A stretch of DNA of 64,000 nucleotides from Flavobacteriaceae bacterium UBA1682. GTDB lineage: Bacteria > Bacteroidota > Bacteroidia > Flavobacteriales > Flavobacteriaceae. The notes beneath the pieces are model-generated. The model searched no databases. It worked only from the letters and a program-made list of their open reading frames with translations, and had not been told where the DNA came from. The position numbers were made by a program, and so were the translations under genes. Shown here piece after piece: positions 10,101 to 17,371 of this stretch (position 1 is its first letter; each line of letters opens with the position of its first letter). The stretch covers positions 14,394 through 78,393 of the forward strand of contig DCKE01000026.1 of the NCBI GenBank assembly GCA_002320285.1, read 5' to 3'.

Positions 10101-10146
10101 AATCAAGAAAGAAGAGTCTAAGCGAAATTCTTCCGTTTCTAAATAA
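7126..10146 (+). CDS. Large periplasmic tetratricopeptide-repeat protein
   Basis: This 1006-aa protein starts with a clear signal peptide (MRKINRLFYLSLSLGSVVASA, cleavage expected after A21). Almost all of the rest is TPR-like helical repeats, many with the pattern A/G-x-Y-Y-x-x-G/A followed by A-x-x-x-F, and YPTS-type linkers as in YbgF/BamD-like scaffolds. It should sit in the periplasm, perhaps lipid-free, and act as a scaffold. It is followed after 24 nt by an outer-membrane barrel gene on the same strand and both precede one terminator, so they are likely expressed together and may form one complex. No enzymatic domain is seen. The biological role is unknown. Confidence 0.85.
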   Translation: MRKINRLFYLSLSLGSVVASAQQSAVYTGELSDFNHAVALYKEEQYLAAQILFDKIKVAQNNQENELEAECAYYIANCAIRLEQDGAEDKIDLFVKNYPTSAKQNQAYVEVTKFYFDKGDYAQSLRFAQKVKENAMSERDLDRFYFQKGYGNFFVKNKKEAQKYFTKVKESKEYGEQAVYYLGYIAYDSDNYEDANQLFEQVESKEKYKEKMGYFQADMSFKSGNFDKAIKQGVEQMGKATDAEKSELSKIIGESYFNLNQFDKALPYLLNYKGKNGRWSNTDFYQLGYAYYKSKDYDNAIEQFNKIIGGNDGVAQNAYYHLGESYLHTDKKPQALNAFKNASEMNFDTKIQQDAYLNYAKLSYEIGNPYQSVPGVITAFLNKYPTSPFKEELESLLIDSYITSKNYKEALVLLENNKSIQNKLAYQKVTFYRGLEFYSDSQYKEALDLFNKSIAEKQDAKFTARAQYWKGETEFNSQQFAKALESYDAFLSYSEASKTPEYQNIEYSKAYAYFKLKQYEPAAAAFQKFVNSSKADVSRKNDAYVRLGDCNFVLGKYWPAMEAYNKVIESNTADVEYATFQKAMSYGFVDRNDRKIEELNAFVKKYPKSNFADDALYEIGNTYITTNQAQKGVQTLDQLIKSYPTSSFVSRAILRQGLVYYNSNENDKALAKFKKVVADYPNTPEANEAVSNARLIYVDNGQVEEYAAWVKNLDFVEVSNSDLDNDSYEAAEKQYLQNNTAQATKGFASYLANFPNGAHALKANFYLGEIFYAAKDVSTSIPHFEYVASKARNAFSEPALARLGEIYLAQKESTKAVEVLKKLETLSDYQQNTLFAQSNLMKVYYDQKNDAQAVVYAEKILNNPKADAKVKSDAQVIIARAAIHANDDAKAKAAYVKVAAIAKGELAAEALYYDAYFKNKEGKFESSNTAVQKLAKDYSGYKYYGAKGLVLMAKNFYALKDSYQATYILESVVKNFSDFPDLVSEAQNELNTIKKEESKRNSSVSK

Positions 10147-10170
10147 TTCTTCAAAACAAATAATTGAACG

Positions 10171-11940
10171 ATGAACAAAACACATTTATATAGTTTATCT
10201 GCTATGGCCATACTATTGTCAAGTACAGCTGTAGCTCAAGATAAAAACAAAACAAAAAAGGACGAGAATATAGGAACGGAAGTAGTTAATGTGGTGCGCC
10301 CCTATGAGGCTACGATATCGGATGCTTTTAAGGTGCGTGAAACGCCGAATCTCAGTGACGACGACAATGCTCAAAAGAAAAACATCAAGTATTCGATCAA
10401 TTCTTTTCCCGTAGCCTCTACGTTTGTACCTGAAAAAGGTAAAGCGGCAGACGTTGAAAAAGATCCGCGATTAGCAGCCTTCAACAACTATGCTTTATTT
10501 GGATTGGGAAATTATCTCAACCTAAGAGGGGAGCTTTTTTTGACCAAAAAAGTTAGTGAAACCGATTATTTGGCTGGAATGGTTCATTTTTTCTCTTCAG
10601 AGGGTGGAATCAAAGATCAGATACTCGATGATTATTTCTCTAAGGCGGCTATTGATCTTACTTATGGAAGTAAAAAAGAAAAGTTCAATTGGAATATCGA
10701 TTTAGGATTTCAAAATCAAGTGACCAATTGGTATGGATTGCCAGTGAAAGATTTGGATTTTATGAATTTCGATGCTCGTGGTATCGATGAAGAACAGCAA
10801 TATAGATCGGTATTTTTAGGTGGCAAAATGGAATTTAACAACAGTCCATTAGCTTCCGTAGATTTAAAGTACAAATATTTCTGGGATGCTTTTGACAGCA
10901 AGGAAAACAGATTTTATATCAAACCAAAAATAGAAACGGCTCTAGGAGAACAAGACATAACAGTTAATTTAGTGATGGATTATGTCAGTACTGATTATGA
11001 AGTTTTTCAAACCAAATACAAAGAATCTAACCGCCAAATGAATTTTGGAGTCGAGCCGAGTATCGCTTTTCAGGATGAAACCTACTCCTTGCAATTAGGA
11101 GCGGGCATATACTTTAATGACTCGGAGGTAAAAGGTAAAAAAGACAATGCATTTTATGTATACCCGCAGGTCAAGGCATCTTTTAATTTGGTAGATAATC
11201 TTTTGATTGCTTATACCGGTGCAGAAGGGGGATTAAAACAAAATACTTATGCTGATTTTGTAGCGGAAAATCCATTTATTACTCCGGGTAATGCGATTTT
11301 GCCAACCAGTGAGCAATTCAATATCTATTTGGGATTAAAAGGAAAACTAGACAATACCATTTCGTACAATATCCGTGGGTCTTATAAAAGTGAGGACGAC
11401 AAGGCCTTTTTTATGAGTAGTGCTTATGTAGGGGGACCTACTGCGTTGGGCTATCAATATGGTAACTCTTTTGATTTAGCCTATAGCAATTTAAAAACAT
11501 GGAGTTTCTTTGGAGAATTGCGCTTTGACTTTGAGAAAAATGTTACTATGGGGGTTAATGGAACTTTTAGTCACTATACGACCGATCTGACAGAAGCGTG
11601 GAACATGCCTAGTGCAAAGGTCGGTGCGGATATACAGATCGAAATTACCGATAAGTGGTTTGCAGGTACTGAAGTTTATTTCGTAGGGGAAAGAAAAGAT
11701 GTCTTTAGAAATGGAACGGTAGTTGATCCAAGTGATCCCGGTTTTATTTCAGAACCGGTCGTTAAAACTTTAGAAAGTTATGTCGATTGGAATTTGAAAT
11801 TGGGTTATAGACCAAGTAAACATTGGACGATATTTTTAAACGGAAATAATCTGCTGAATAAGAATTACGAGAACTGGAATAATTTTAAAGTTCAAGGAGT
11901 TCAAGTTATGGGTGGAGCTATGTATAAATTTGATATGTAA
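10171..11940 (+). CDS. Outer-membrane beta-barrel protein, TonB-receptor-like without plug
   Basis: This 589-aa protein has a signal peptide (cleavage after about A22). A short linker of about 90 residues contains NVVRPYEATISDAFKVRETP (41-60). The remainder is alternating amphipathic strands typical of a large outer-membrane barrel, ending in YKFDM. NGNNLLNKNYENWNNF near the C-terminus resembles the last strands of TonB-dependent receptors. There is no room for the usual plug domain of about 130-150 residues, and I see no TonB box or carboxypeptidase-like domain. It follows the TPR gene by 24 nt. The likely role is an envelope channel or assembly platform working with that TPR protein; no substrate is evident. 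Confidence 0.8.
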   Translation: MNKTHLYSLSAMAILLSSTAVAQDKNKTKKDENIGTEVVNVVRPYEATISDAFKVRETPNLSDDDNAQKKNIKYSINSFPVASTFVPEKGKAADVEKDPRLAAFNNYALFGLGNYLNLRGELFLTKKVSETDYLAGMVHFFSSEGGIKDQILDDYFSKAAIDLTYGSKKEKFNWNIDLGFQNQVTNWYGLPVKDLDFMNFDARGIDEEQQYRSVFLGGKMEFNNSPLASVDLKYKYFWDAFDSKENRFYIKPKIETALGEQDITVNLVMDYVSTDYEVFQTKYKESNRQMNFGVEPSIAFQDETYSLQLGAGIYFNDSEVKGKKDNAFYVYPQVKASFNLVDNLLIAYTGAEGGLKQNTYADFVAENPFITPGNAILPTSEQFNIYLGLKGKLDNTISYNIRGSYKSEDDKAFFMSSAYVGGPTALGYQYGNSFDLAYSNLKTWSFFGELRFDFEKNVTMGVNGTFSHYTTDLTEAWNMPSAKVGADIQIEITDKWFAGTEVYFVGERKDVFRNGTVVDPSDPGFISEPVVKTLESYVDWNLKLGYRPSKHWTIFLNGNNLLNKNYENWNNFKVQGVQVMGGAMYKFDM

Positions 11941-11990
11941 ATGATTGATTAGCAGACATACGCTGTAGTTATATTTAATTAAAAGTTTTT

Positions 11991-12035
11991 AAAAGAGCAG
12001 TAAGTAGATTTTTTCTACCTACTGCTCTTTTTTTT
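11991..12035 (+). terminator. Rho-independent terminator after the TPR/barrel operon
   Basis: AGAGCAGTAAGTAGA pairs with TCTACCTACTGCTCT, 15 positions with one mismatch across a T-rich loop. It is followed by a run of eight or more T. It lies about 50 nt after the barrel stop codon. Confidence 0.9.
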
Positions 12036-13199
12036 GCGTTAAAGAGGTGAAATAAACGTGATTATTTTGTTTAAGTTGCTGTTATATAGTGTTTTGAGTG
12101 TTAATGTTTTTTAAAAATTTTGTAATAAACTAACGAATAGATTATATTGGGATAAATGGATTAAAATGAAAGGAGTTGTTGTTATGTAGTTTAGGAAAAA
12201 AAATATGGTTTTTGAAAGGCTTTTACGAGTGCATCGGTAAGTAGGCAGGTACGCCTTTGAATTTGTACGACGATTGATAAATAAAAAAGCGAATAGCAAA
12301 AGCTGCGAAATAATTAATTTATTTCCGATTCCAACGAGTCTCCCATGTTGGAATTTAAAGGAGGTTCGTCTTTAAGGTTATGGAACGCTTGTTTTGTGAC
12401 CAAACTGTTATTATACGCGGTTAACTGTAAAGTATAAGCGTGTGCTGTCTGTGGTGCAGTATAAATAATTCGATGTTCCATTTTAATAAGAATGACTAAA
12501 TCTACTAGGCGGCGATAACGGTATTAGTAGGAGTTGCAGTCCATGAAACATAAACAGTTTACAGGGCTATGCTGGTTGTAGCGTTAATTTCTGTTTGGGA
12601 ACTATATTATACCTGGAAGATTTATTTTTCCTGTACATATTTCATCACAATTCTTAATAAAAATCGCATACATTCCACTGCATTGCGACAAAATAATTTT
12701 TAAAAATTCTTCTGCGACACTGTTAATAGCGGTAATTGTAAAAATAATACGGCGTTTTGAGCTTTTTTTGAACAATTAAGTATTTTAAATGCCTAAAATC
12801 TAACAAATAAAGCAGATTTAATTTAAATATTTTCCTGTATAAGACTGTTTTTAGCTGCTTTTTTAGAAAGAAAACCAAATAAATTCAGTTTTTTAGTCGC
12901 GAATTTGTATTTTGACAAAAAAAAGTCTCTTAATGCGATTTTATTAAATTTTTTATATCTTTCAATAAAATTTTTAGAGTAAGATTGTAGTACAGTAATT
13001 GTAGTTATTTTTTCTGATTTCCAGAGCAACGGCAGATCGTTTAATGGGGATTTTAGGTTTTTGGAAAAAATAAGGAAGAGGGCGCTTCGATTATGGATCT
13101 AGGTGAACTATACACTCGGGGATTTTTAGAATAGAAAAACAGAAAAACAACTTTGTAACAATAGTGATTCTCAATGGAATCAAGAAAAAACTTAACAAA
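12036..13199. other. Intergenic region of about 1.2 kb without an intact gene
   Basis: No reading frame here shows convincing codon usage or a recognisable family. Short minus-strand frames of 55-68 codons occur (12111-12299, 12314-12481, 12823-13029), but they are AT-driven or look like remnants. A relic with adhesin-like residues is listed separately at 12314-12600. I saw no tRNA, transposase end or riboswitch. The stretch is unusually long for this otherwise compact window. Confidence 0.6.
12314..12600 (-). pseudogene. Possible decayed fibronectin-type-III-like coding remnant
   Basis: On the minus strand one frame reads SQTEINATTSIAL, stop, TVYVSWTATPTNTVIAA, stop. A second frame, entered by a one-base shift near 12510, reads RLVDLVILIKMEHRIIYTA and continues AYTLQLTAYNN to a stop at 12314. 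Joined together, the order (VSWTA, then a tyrosine-rich AYTLQLTAY strand) looks like one fibronectin-III-type domain of a secreted Bacteroidota adhesin. The internal stop and the frameshift would make it dead. The 55-codon frame from the ATG at 12481 could instead be a real small gene. The resemblance is by eye only and the call is weak. Confidence 0.25.
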
Positions 13200-13649
13200 A
13201 TGAATATTAAAGAGAAACTCCTTCAAACGCATCTTGAAATGATTACCGATAAAATCGACGCATTTCAAGACATGATTTCCCAAATGGCGTCCGATGCTCA
13301 AAATGACGCCAAAAGTTCTGCTGGTGATAAACACGAAACCGGTTTGTCTATGATGCATTTAGAACAAGAGAAATTAAGTAAAAAGGTTGCTGAGGCTATT
13401 GAAACGAGATCATTTCTCTCTAAAATCGATGGAAGCCGCAAGTCAGACACTGTAGCATTGGGGAGTTTTTTGCGTATTAATTCGATTTATCTTTATATTT
13501 CAGCAGCCTTGCCGAAATTGGTTATTGACGACATGTCTATACTTTGTATTTCTGCTGATGCGCCATTGGCTGTTGCCTTAATAGGAAAAAAATTGAATGA
13601 TACTATAGTGTTTAATGGATCGGAGTTTTTGATCAATCACTTGGAATAA
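13200..13649 (+). CDS. Gre-factor-like small protein (GreA/GreB C-terminal-like domain)
   Basis: I choose the ATG at 13200 (MNIKEKLLQTHLEM), giving 149 aa; the upstream GTG at 13164 would add a lysine-rich stretch with no support. The N-terminal half is helical and contains SSAGDKHETGLSMMHLEQEK, the conserved signature of this flavobacterial family. The C-terminal half has PLAVALIGKKLNDTIVF, which resembles the SPLGxALLGKKxGD segment of the FKBP-like domain of GreA/GreB. Relatives are often mislabelled as 3-oxoacyl-ACP synthase. It may bind RNA polymerase or act as a Gre-like cofactor, but the acidic coiled-coil tip is not obvious. A near-consensus -7 box (CAACTTTG, 13148-13155) precedes it, and a terminator follows 126 nt after the stop. 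Confidence 0.75.
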   Translation: MNIKEKLLQTHLEMITDKIDAFQDMISQMASDAQNDAKSSAGDKHETGLSMMHLEQEKLSKKVAEAIETRSFLSKIDGSRKSDTVALGSFLRINSIYLYISAALPKLVIDDMSILCISADAPLAVALIGKKLNDTIVFNGSEFLINHLE

Positions 13650-13775
13650 TAAGCATCGTTTTCTGAGCGCATTTTAAAATTAGATGCGGTAAAATCAGGT
13701 CGGTTTATCCAAAGTGTTGTGAAGATTAACCCATTTATCTCACAGTAAATCTTAGATATTTTTGTAAAACAGATT

Positions 13776-13807
13776 CCCCTTTTGTAAAATTTCAAAAGGG
13801 GTTTTTT
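13776..13807 (+). terminator. Rho-independent terminator after the Gre-like gene
   Basis: CCCCTTTTG (13776-13784) pairs with CAAAAGGGG (13793-13801), followed by six T. Confidence 0.85.
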
Positions 13808-14200
13808 GTTGGTAGTAATGTTAAATTATACTTAAAAAAAAGTGTTTTTGTAATTAAATGATTAGTCGCAAAAAGAGAGTTTTATTTTTTTTATTCTTGA
13901 ACGGTGGTTTACTAATCCAATCTTAATTTGGCCCACTAGGTCCAATTGTGGATTTATAAATTTTGTTGTCGTTGACTATAGCTAAATAAGTATCGGGGTT
14001 TAATTGTTTTTTTCAATATTCACATCCGAATAGGTGTACTTCAACTATTTCATTCAGGGCGATGAGCTTTGAAAATAGATTCTATCGTATTGAAGAGGAA
14101 TCTGAGATTTGCGTTTTTATGTAGTGATTTATCGCGGGGTTAATAGTGCGAAAAAATAAAAATATTCATAAAGAATGTTCAAACTTAGGGTTTGATTTTA
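13808..14200. other. Intergenic region with no recognised feature
   Basis: About 390 bp of AT-rich sequence separates the Gre-like terminator from the gyrB promoter. I found no coding frame, RNA gene or repeat. Confidence 0.6.
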
Positions 14201-14231
14201 TTGATAAAATGCTGAAAATATTGTATATTTG
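14201..14231 (+). promoter_or_regulatory. gyrB promoter (Bacteroidota sigma-A type)
   Basis: TTG at 14201-14203, a 20-bp spacer, then TATATTTG at 14224-14231 match the Bacteroidota consensus. Transcription should start about 7 nt later, roughly 30 nt before the gyrB ATG. Confidence 0.8.
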
Positions 14232-14270
14232 CTCGTTACACATAAAAATACGATTTTTAGAATATTGATT

Positions 14271-16211
14271 ATGAGCGAAGAAATAAATAAGAATAGTTAT
14301 TCTGCAGACAGTATTCAAGCACTGGAAGGAATGGAGCACGTAAGAATGCGCCCGTCCATGTATATTGGTGATGTTGGACCGCGTGGATTACACCATTTGG
14401 TTTATGAAGTTGTAGATAACTCAATTGATGAGGCTTTGGCCGGACATTGTGATTTGATCCATGTCATCATCAACGAAGATAACTCGGTTACAGTTGAAGA
14501 TAACGGTCGTGGTATTCCAGTTGATATGCACAAAAAAGAAGGAGTTTCCGCTTTAGAGGTGGTTATGACTAAGATTGGTGCAGGAGGAAAATTTGACAAA
14601 GATTCTTATAAAGTTTCAGGAGGACTTCACGGTGTAGGGGTATCCTGTGTGAATGCTCTTTCAGAACATTTGAAAGCTACGGTTTATAGAAACGGTAAAG
14701 TATACGAACAAGAATATTCAAAGGGTAAGCCACTTTTTCCTGTTAAACAAGTAGGAGAGGCTGATAAAAACGGTACCATGGTTACTTTTAGACCAGATAG
14801 TACCATTTTTACTCAAACCTTGGAATTTTCTTATGATACTTTAGCTGCTCGTTTAAGAGAGTTGTCTTTCTTAAACAAAGGGTTGACGATTACCTTATTA
14901 GATAGAAGGGAAACGGATAAAGACGGGAATTTTGTAGGAGAAACCTTTCATTCTAAAGAAGGATTAAAGGAATTTATCCGATTTTTAGACGGGAATCGCG
15001 TGCCTATTATTGGTGATGTGATCAGTATGGAAACCGATAAAGGCGATGTGCCTGTTGAAGTGGCCTTGATTTACAACGATACCTATTCTGAAAATATATT
15101 TTCGTATGTAAACAATATCAATACACACGAAGGAGGAACGCATTTGCAAGGTTTCCGTAGTGGATTGACTAGAACGTTAAAGAAATATGCCGATGCGTCG
15201 GGATTGCTTGATAAATTAAAATTTGAGATTACCGGTGATGACTTTAGAGAGGGCTTAACGGCTATTATCTCTGTAAAAGTTATGGAGCCTCAGTTTGAAG
15301 GGCAAACCAAGACCAAATTGGGTAACCGTGAGGTGGTTTCGCCAGTGAGTCAGGCTGTTGCTGAGATGTTGGAGAATTATTTGGAAGAAAATCCAAACGA
15401 TGCTAAGATCATTGTGCAAAAAGTAATTCTGGCTGCTCAAGCGCGTCATGCTGCTAAGAAAGCCAGAGAGATGGTGCAGCGCAAGACGGTAATGACCGGT
15501 GGTGGACTACCGGGAAAACTATCCGATTGTTCAGAACAAGATCCGGCAAAATGTGAAGTGTTCTTAGTCGAGGGTGACTCGGCAGGTGGAACTGCTAAAC
15601 AAGGACGTGATCGTAACTTCCAGGCGATTTTACCGTTAAGAGGTAAGATTTTGAACGTTGAAAAAGCGATGATTCACAAGGTTTTTGAAAACGAAGAGAT
15701 TAAAAATATATTTACTGCTTTAGGGGTTACTATTGGAACAGAAGAAGATAGTAAAGCCTTGAACTTAGAAAAACTGCGTTACCATAAAGTAGTGATTATG
15801 TGTGATGCCGATGTGGACGGAAGCCACATCGCCACTTTGATTTTGACTTTCTTCTTTAGATATATGAGAAGTTTGATCGAGAACGGACACGTTTATATCG
15901 CTACACCTCCTTTGTACTTAGTTAAAAAAGGACAGAAGAAAGAATATGCTTGGACGGACGATGAGCGTAATGAGATTTCTGAAAGAATGGGTTCTGGATT
16001 TGCTATCCAACGATATAAAGGTCTTGGAGAGATGAACGCGGAGCAACTTTGGGATACGACGATGAACCCGGAGCACAGAACCATGAGAAAGGTAACTATT
16101 GATAGTTTGACAGAAGCCGATCGCGTGTTTTCGATGCTGATGGGGGATGAAGTACCACCGCGAAGAGAGTTTATTGAAAAGAATGCGGTTTACGCAAAAA
16201 TTGATGCATAA
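14271..16211 (+). CDS. gyrB: DNA gyrase subunit B
   Basis: GyrB is the ATPase subunit of gyrase, which introduces negative supercoils with GyrA. I use the ATG at 14271 (MSEEINKNSYSADSIQ), giving 646 aa. The upstream TTG at 14229 falls within the promoter and cannot be the start. The GHKL ATPase domain shows MRPSMYIGD, DNSIDEAL, DNGRGIP and GGLHGVGVSCVNALS in order. The TOPRIM part has EGDSAGGTAKQGRDR, PLRGKILNVEKA and DADVDGSH. The length fits the short GyrB type without the proteobacterial insertion. It has its own promoter and a strong terminator directly at the stop, so it is monocistronic. Confidence 0.97.
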   Translation: MSEEINKNSYSADSIQALEGMEHVRMRPSMYIGDVGPRGLHHLVYEVVDNSIDEALAGHCDLIHVIINEDNSVTVEDNGRGIPVDMHKKEGVSALEVVMTKIGAGGKFDKDSYKVSGGLHGVGVSCVNALSEHLKATVYRNGKVYEQEYSKGKPLFPVKQVGEADKNGTMVTFRPDSTIFTQTLEFSYDTLAARLRELSFLNKGLTITLLDRRETDKDGNFVGETFHSKEGLKEFIRFLDGNRVPIIGDVISMETDKGDVPVEVALIYNDTYSENIFSYVNNINTHEGGTHLQGFRSGLTRTLKKYADASGLLDKLKFEITGDDFREGLTAIISVKVMEPQFEGQTKTKLGNREVVSPVSQAVAEMLENYLEENPNDAKIIVQKVILAAQARHAAKKAREMVQRKTVMTGGGLPGKLSDCSEQDPAKCEVFLVEGDSAGGTAKQGRDRNFQAILPLRGKILNVEKAMIHKVFENEEIKNIFTALGVTIGTEEDSKALNLEKLRYHKVVIMCDADVDGSHIATLILTFFFRYMRSLIENGHVYIATPPLYLVKKGQKKEYAWTDDERNEISERMGSGFAIQRYKGLGEMNAEQLWDTTMNPEHRTMRKVTIDSLTEADRVFSMLMGDEVPPRREFIEKNAVYAKIDA

Positions 16212-16245
16212 AAAAAGGCCAATCTTATTAAGATTGGCCTTTTTT
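16211..16245 (+). terminator. gyrB terminator
   Basis: A perfect 16-bp stem (AAAAAAGGCCAATCTT with its complement, 3-nt loop at 16227-16229) ends in T6. It starts at the last base of the gyrB stop codon. Confidence 0.93.
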
Positions 16246-16266
16246 AATTTTAATTTACTATATTAG
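16234..16266 (+). promoter_or_regulatory. Candidate mdh promoter
   Basis: TTG (16234-16236), a 22-bp spacer and TATATTAG (16259-16266, seven of eight consensus positions) lie 29 nt upstream of the mdh ATG. The -33 box falls inside the gyrB terminator's right arm. Confidence 0.4.
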
Positions 16267-16295
16267 ACAGTAGATTAAAACCAAAAATAATATTT

Positions 16296-17231
16296 ATGAA
16301 AGTAACGATAGTTGGAGCTGGAAATGTAGGTGCGTCATGTGCTGATGTCATTTCTTATAGAGGAATAGCTAGTGAAGTGGTTTTGTTAGACAGAAAACCT
16401 GGATTCGCTGAAGGTAAAGCGATGGATATCATGCAATGTGCCGCAACTACGGGCTTTAGTACCCGTGTGATTGGGGTTACAGATGATTATACCCAAACGG
16501 CAAATAGTGATGTAGTGGTGATTACCTCGGGGGTTCCGCGTAAACCGGGTATGACTCGCGAAGAATTGATAGGAATCAATGCAGATATTGTTAAAAGCGT
16601 TTCGGAAAACTTGCTTAAACACTCTCCTAAGGCTGTTTTAGTGGTGGTTTCTAATCCTATGGATACCATGACCTATTTGGCCTTAAAAGCAACGAAATTG
16701 CCTAAAAATAAGGTTATAGGTATGGGTGGGGCATTGGATAGTTCCCGATTTAAGTATTATTTGTCCAAAGCATTGGATAGACCCATTGGTGATGTACAGG
16801 GAATGGTTATTGGAGGTCACGGTGATACCACGATGATTCCGTTGACTCGCTTGGCTTCTTATGTGGGCAATCCGGTTAGCGATTTTCTTTCGGCAGAAGT
16901 TTTAAATGCTGTTGCAGCTGATACCATGGTCGGAGGAGCTACATTGACTGGATTGTTAGGAACATCTGCATGGTATGCTCCTGGAGCTTCTGTGGCGTTT
17001 TTAGTAGACAGTATTTTACACGATCGCCGTCGTATGATTCCGTGTTCCGTTTGGTTGGAAGGCGAGTATGGACAATCGGATATCTGCTTGGGAGTACCTT
17101 GTATTATAGGTAAAAATGGCGTTGAGGAAATTGTTAAATTGGAATTAAATACCGACGAACAAGCTAAATTTGACAAAAGTGCGGAAGCCATCCGAACGAT
17201 GAATTTAGATTTAAGAAATATTTTAGAATAA
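16296..17231 (+). CDS. mdh: Malate dehydrogenase (LDH-like type)
   Basis: This 311-aa enzyme oxidises malate to oxaloacetate with NAD+ in the TCA cycle. The NAD-binding loop is VGAGNVGAS (6-14), followed by LLDRKPG with the aspartate that selects NAD. The mobile loop region GVPRKPGMTREEL carries the substrate arginines (dicarboxylate specificity, with R in the discriminating position). VVSNPMDTMTY and the catalytic histidine region VIGGHGDTTMIPL follow. Length and motifs fit the LDH-like malate dehydrogenases of Bacteroidota. It stands alone between two terminators, next to gyrB. Confidence 0.95.
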   Translation: MKVTIVGAGNVGASCADVISYRGIASEVVLLDRKPGFAEGKAMDIMQCAATTGFSTRVIGVTDDYTQTANSDVVVITSGVPRKPGMTREELIGINADIVKSVSENLLKHSPKAVLVVVSNPMDTMTYLALKATKLPKNKVIGMGGALDSSRFKYYLSKALDRPIGDVQGMVIGGHGDTTMIPLTRLASYVGNPVSDFLSAEVLNAVAADTMVGGATLTGLLGTSAWYAPGASVAFLVDSILHDRRRMIPCSVWLEGEYGQSDICLGVPCIIGKNGVEEIVKLELNTDEQAKFDKSAEAIRTMNLDLRNILE

Positions 17232-17249
17232 TAATTGCTTTATTTTATA

Positions 17250-17281
17250 GAAAAAACTACCCTAAAAGGTGGTTTTTTTTT
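17250..17281 (+). terminator. mdh terminator
   Basis: AAAAAACTACC and GGTGGTTTTTT pair across CTAAAA with one G-T pair, ending in a run of T about 20 nt after the stop. Confidence 0.75.
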
Positions 17282-17301
17282 GGATATTAATCAGAAATAA
17301 A

Positions 17302-17332
17302 TTGCTTAATCATTGTGTATATCATATATTTG
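17302..17332 (+). promoter_or_regulatory. secDF promoter
   Basis: TTG at 17302-17304, a 20-bp spacer and TATATTTG at 17325-17332 repeat the gyrB promoter layout. The bases after the -7 box (CTCGTT) are also identical to gyrB. Confidence 0.8.
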
Positions 17333-17371
17333 CTCGTTTTTAAAAATTAGAAATAATTAATTTTAGTAATA

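Noticed and set aside
12111..12299. 62-codon minus-strand frame
   Set aside because: No domain or start context is seen; it could be part of the decayed region but not a gene by itself.
12823..13029. 68-codon minus-strand frame in the gene desert
   Set aside because: It is made of A/T-rich codons (Lys, Phe, Asn, Ile), has no recognisable motif or promoter, and is of a length expected by chance in AT-rich DNA.
13053..13358. 101-codon minus-strand frame
   Set aside because: It is the shadow of the Gre-like gene start on the other strand, with no features of its own.
14229..14270. Longer gyrB start at the TTG at 14229
   Set aside because: It falls inside the -7 box and the expected transcript start region; the ATG at 14271 fits the family's N-terminus.
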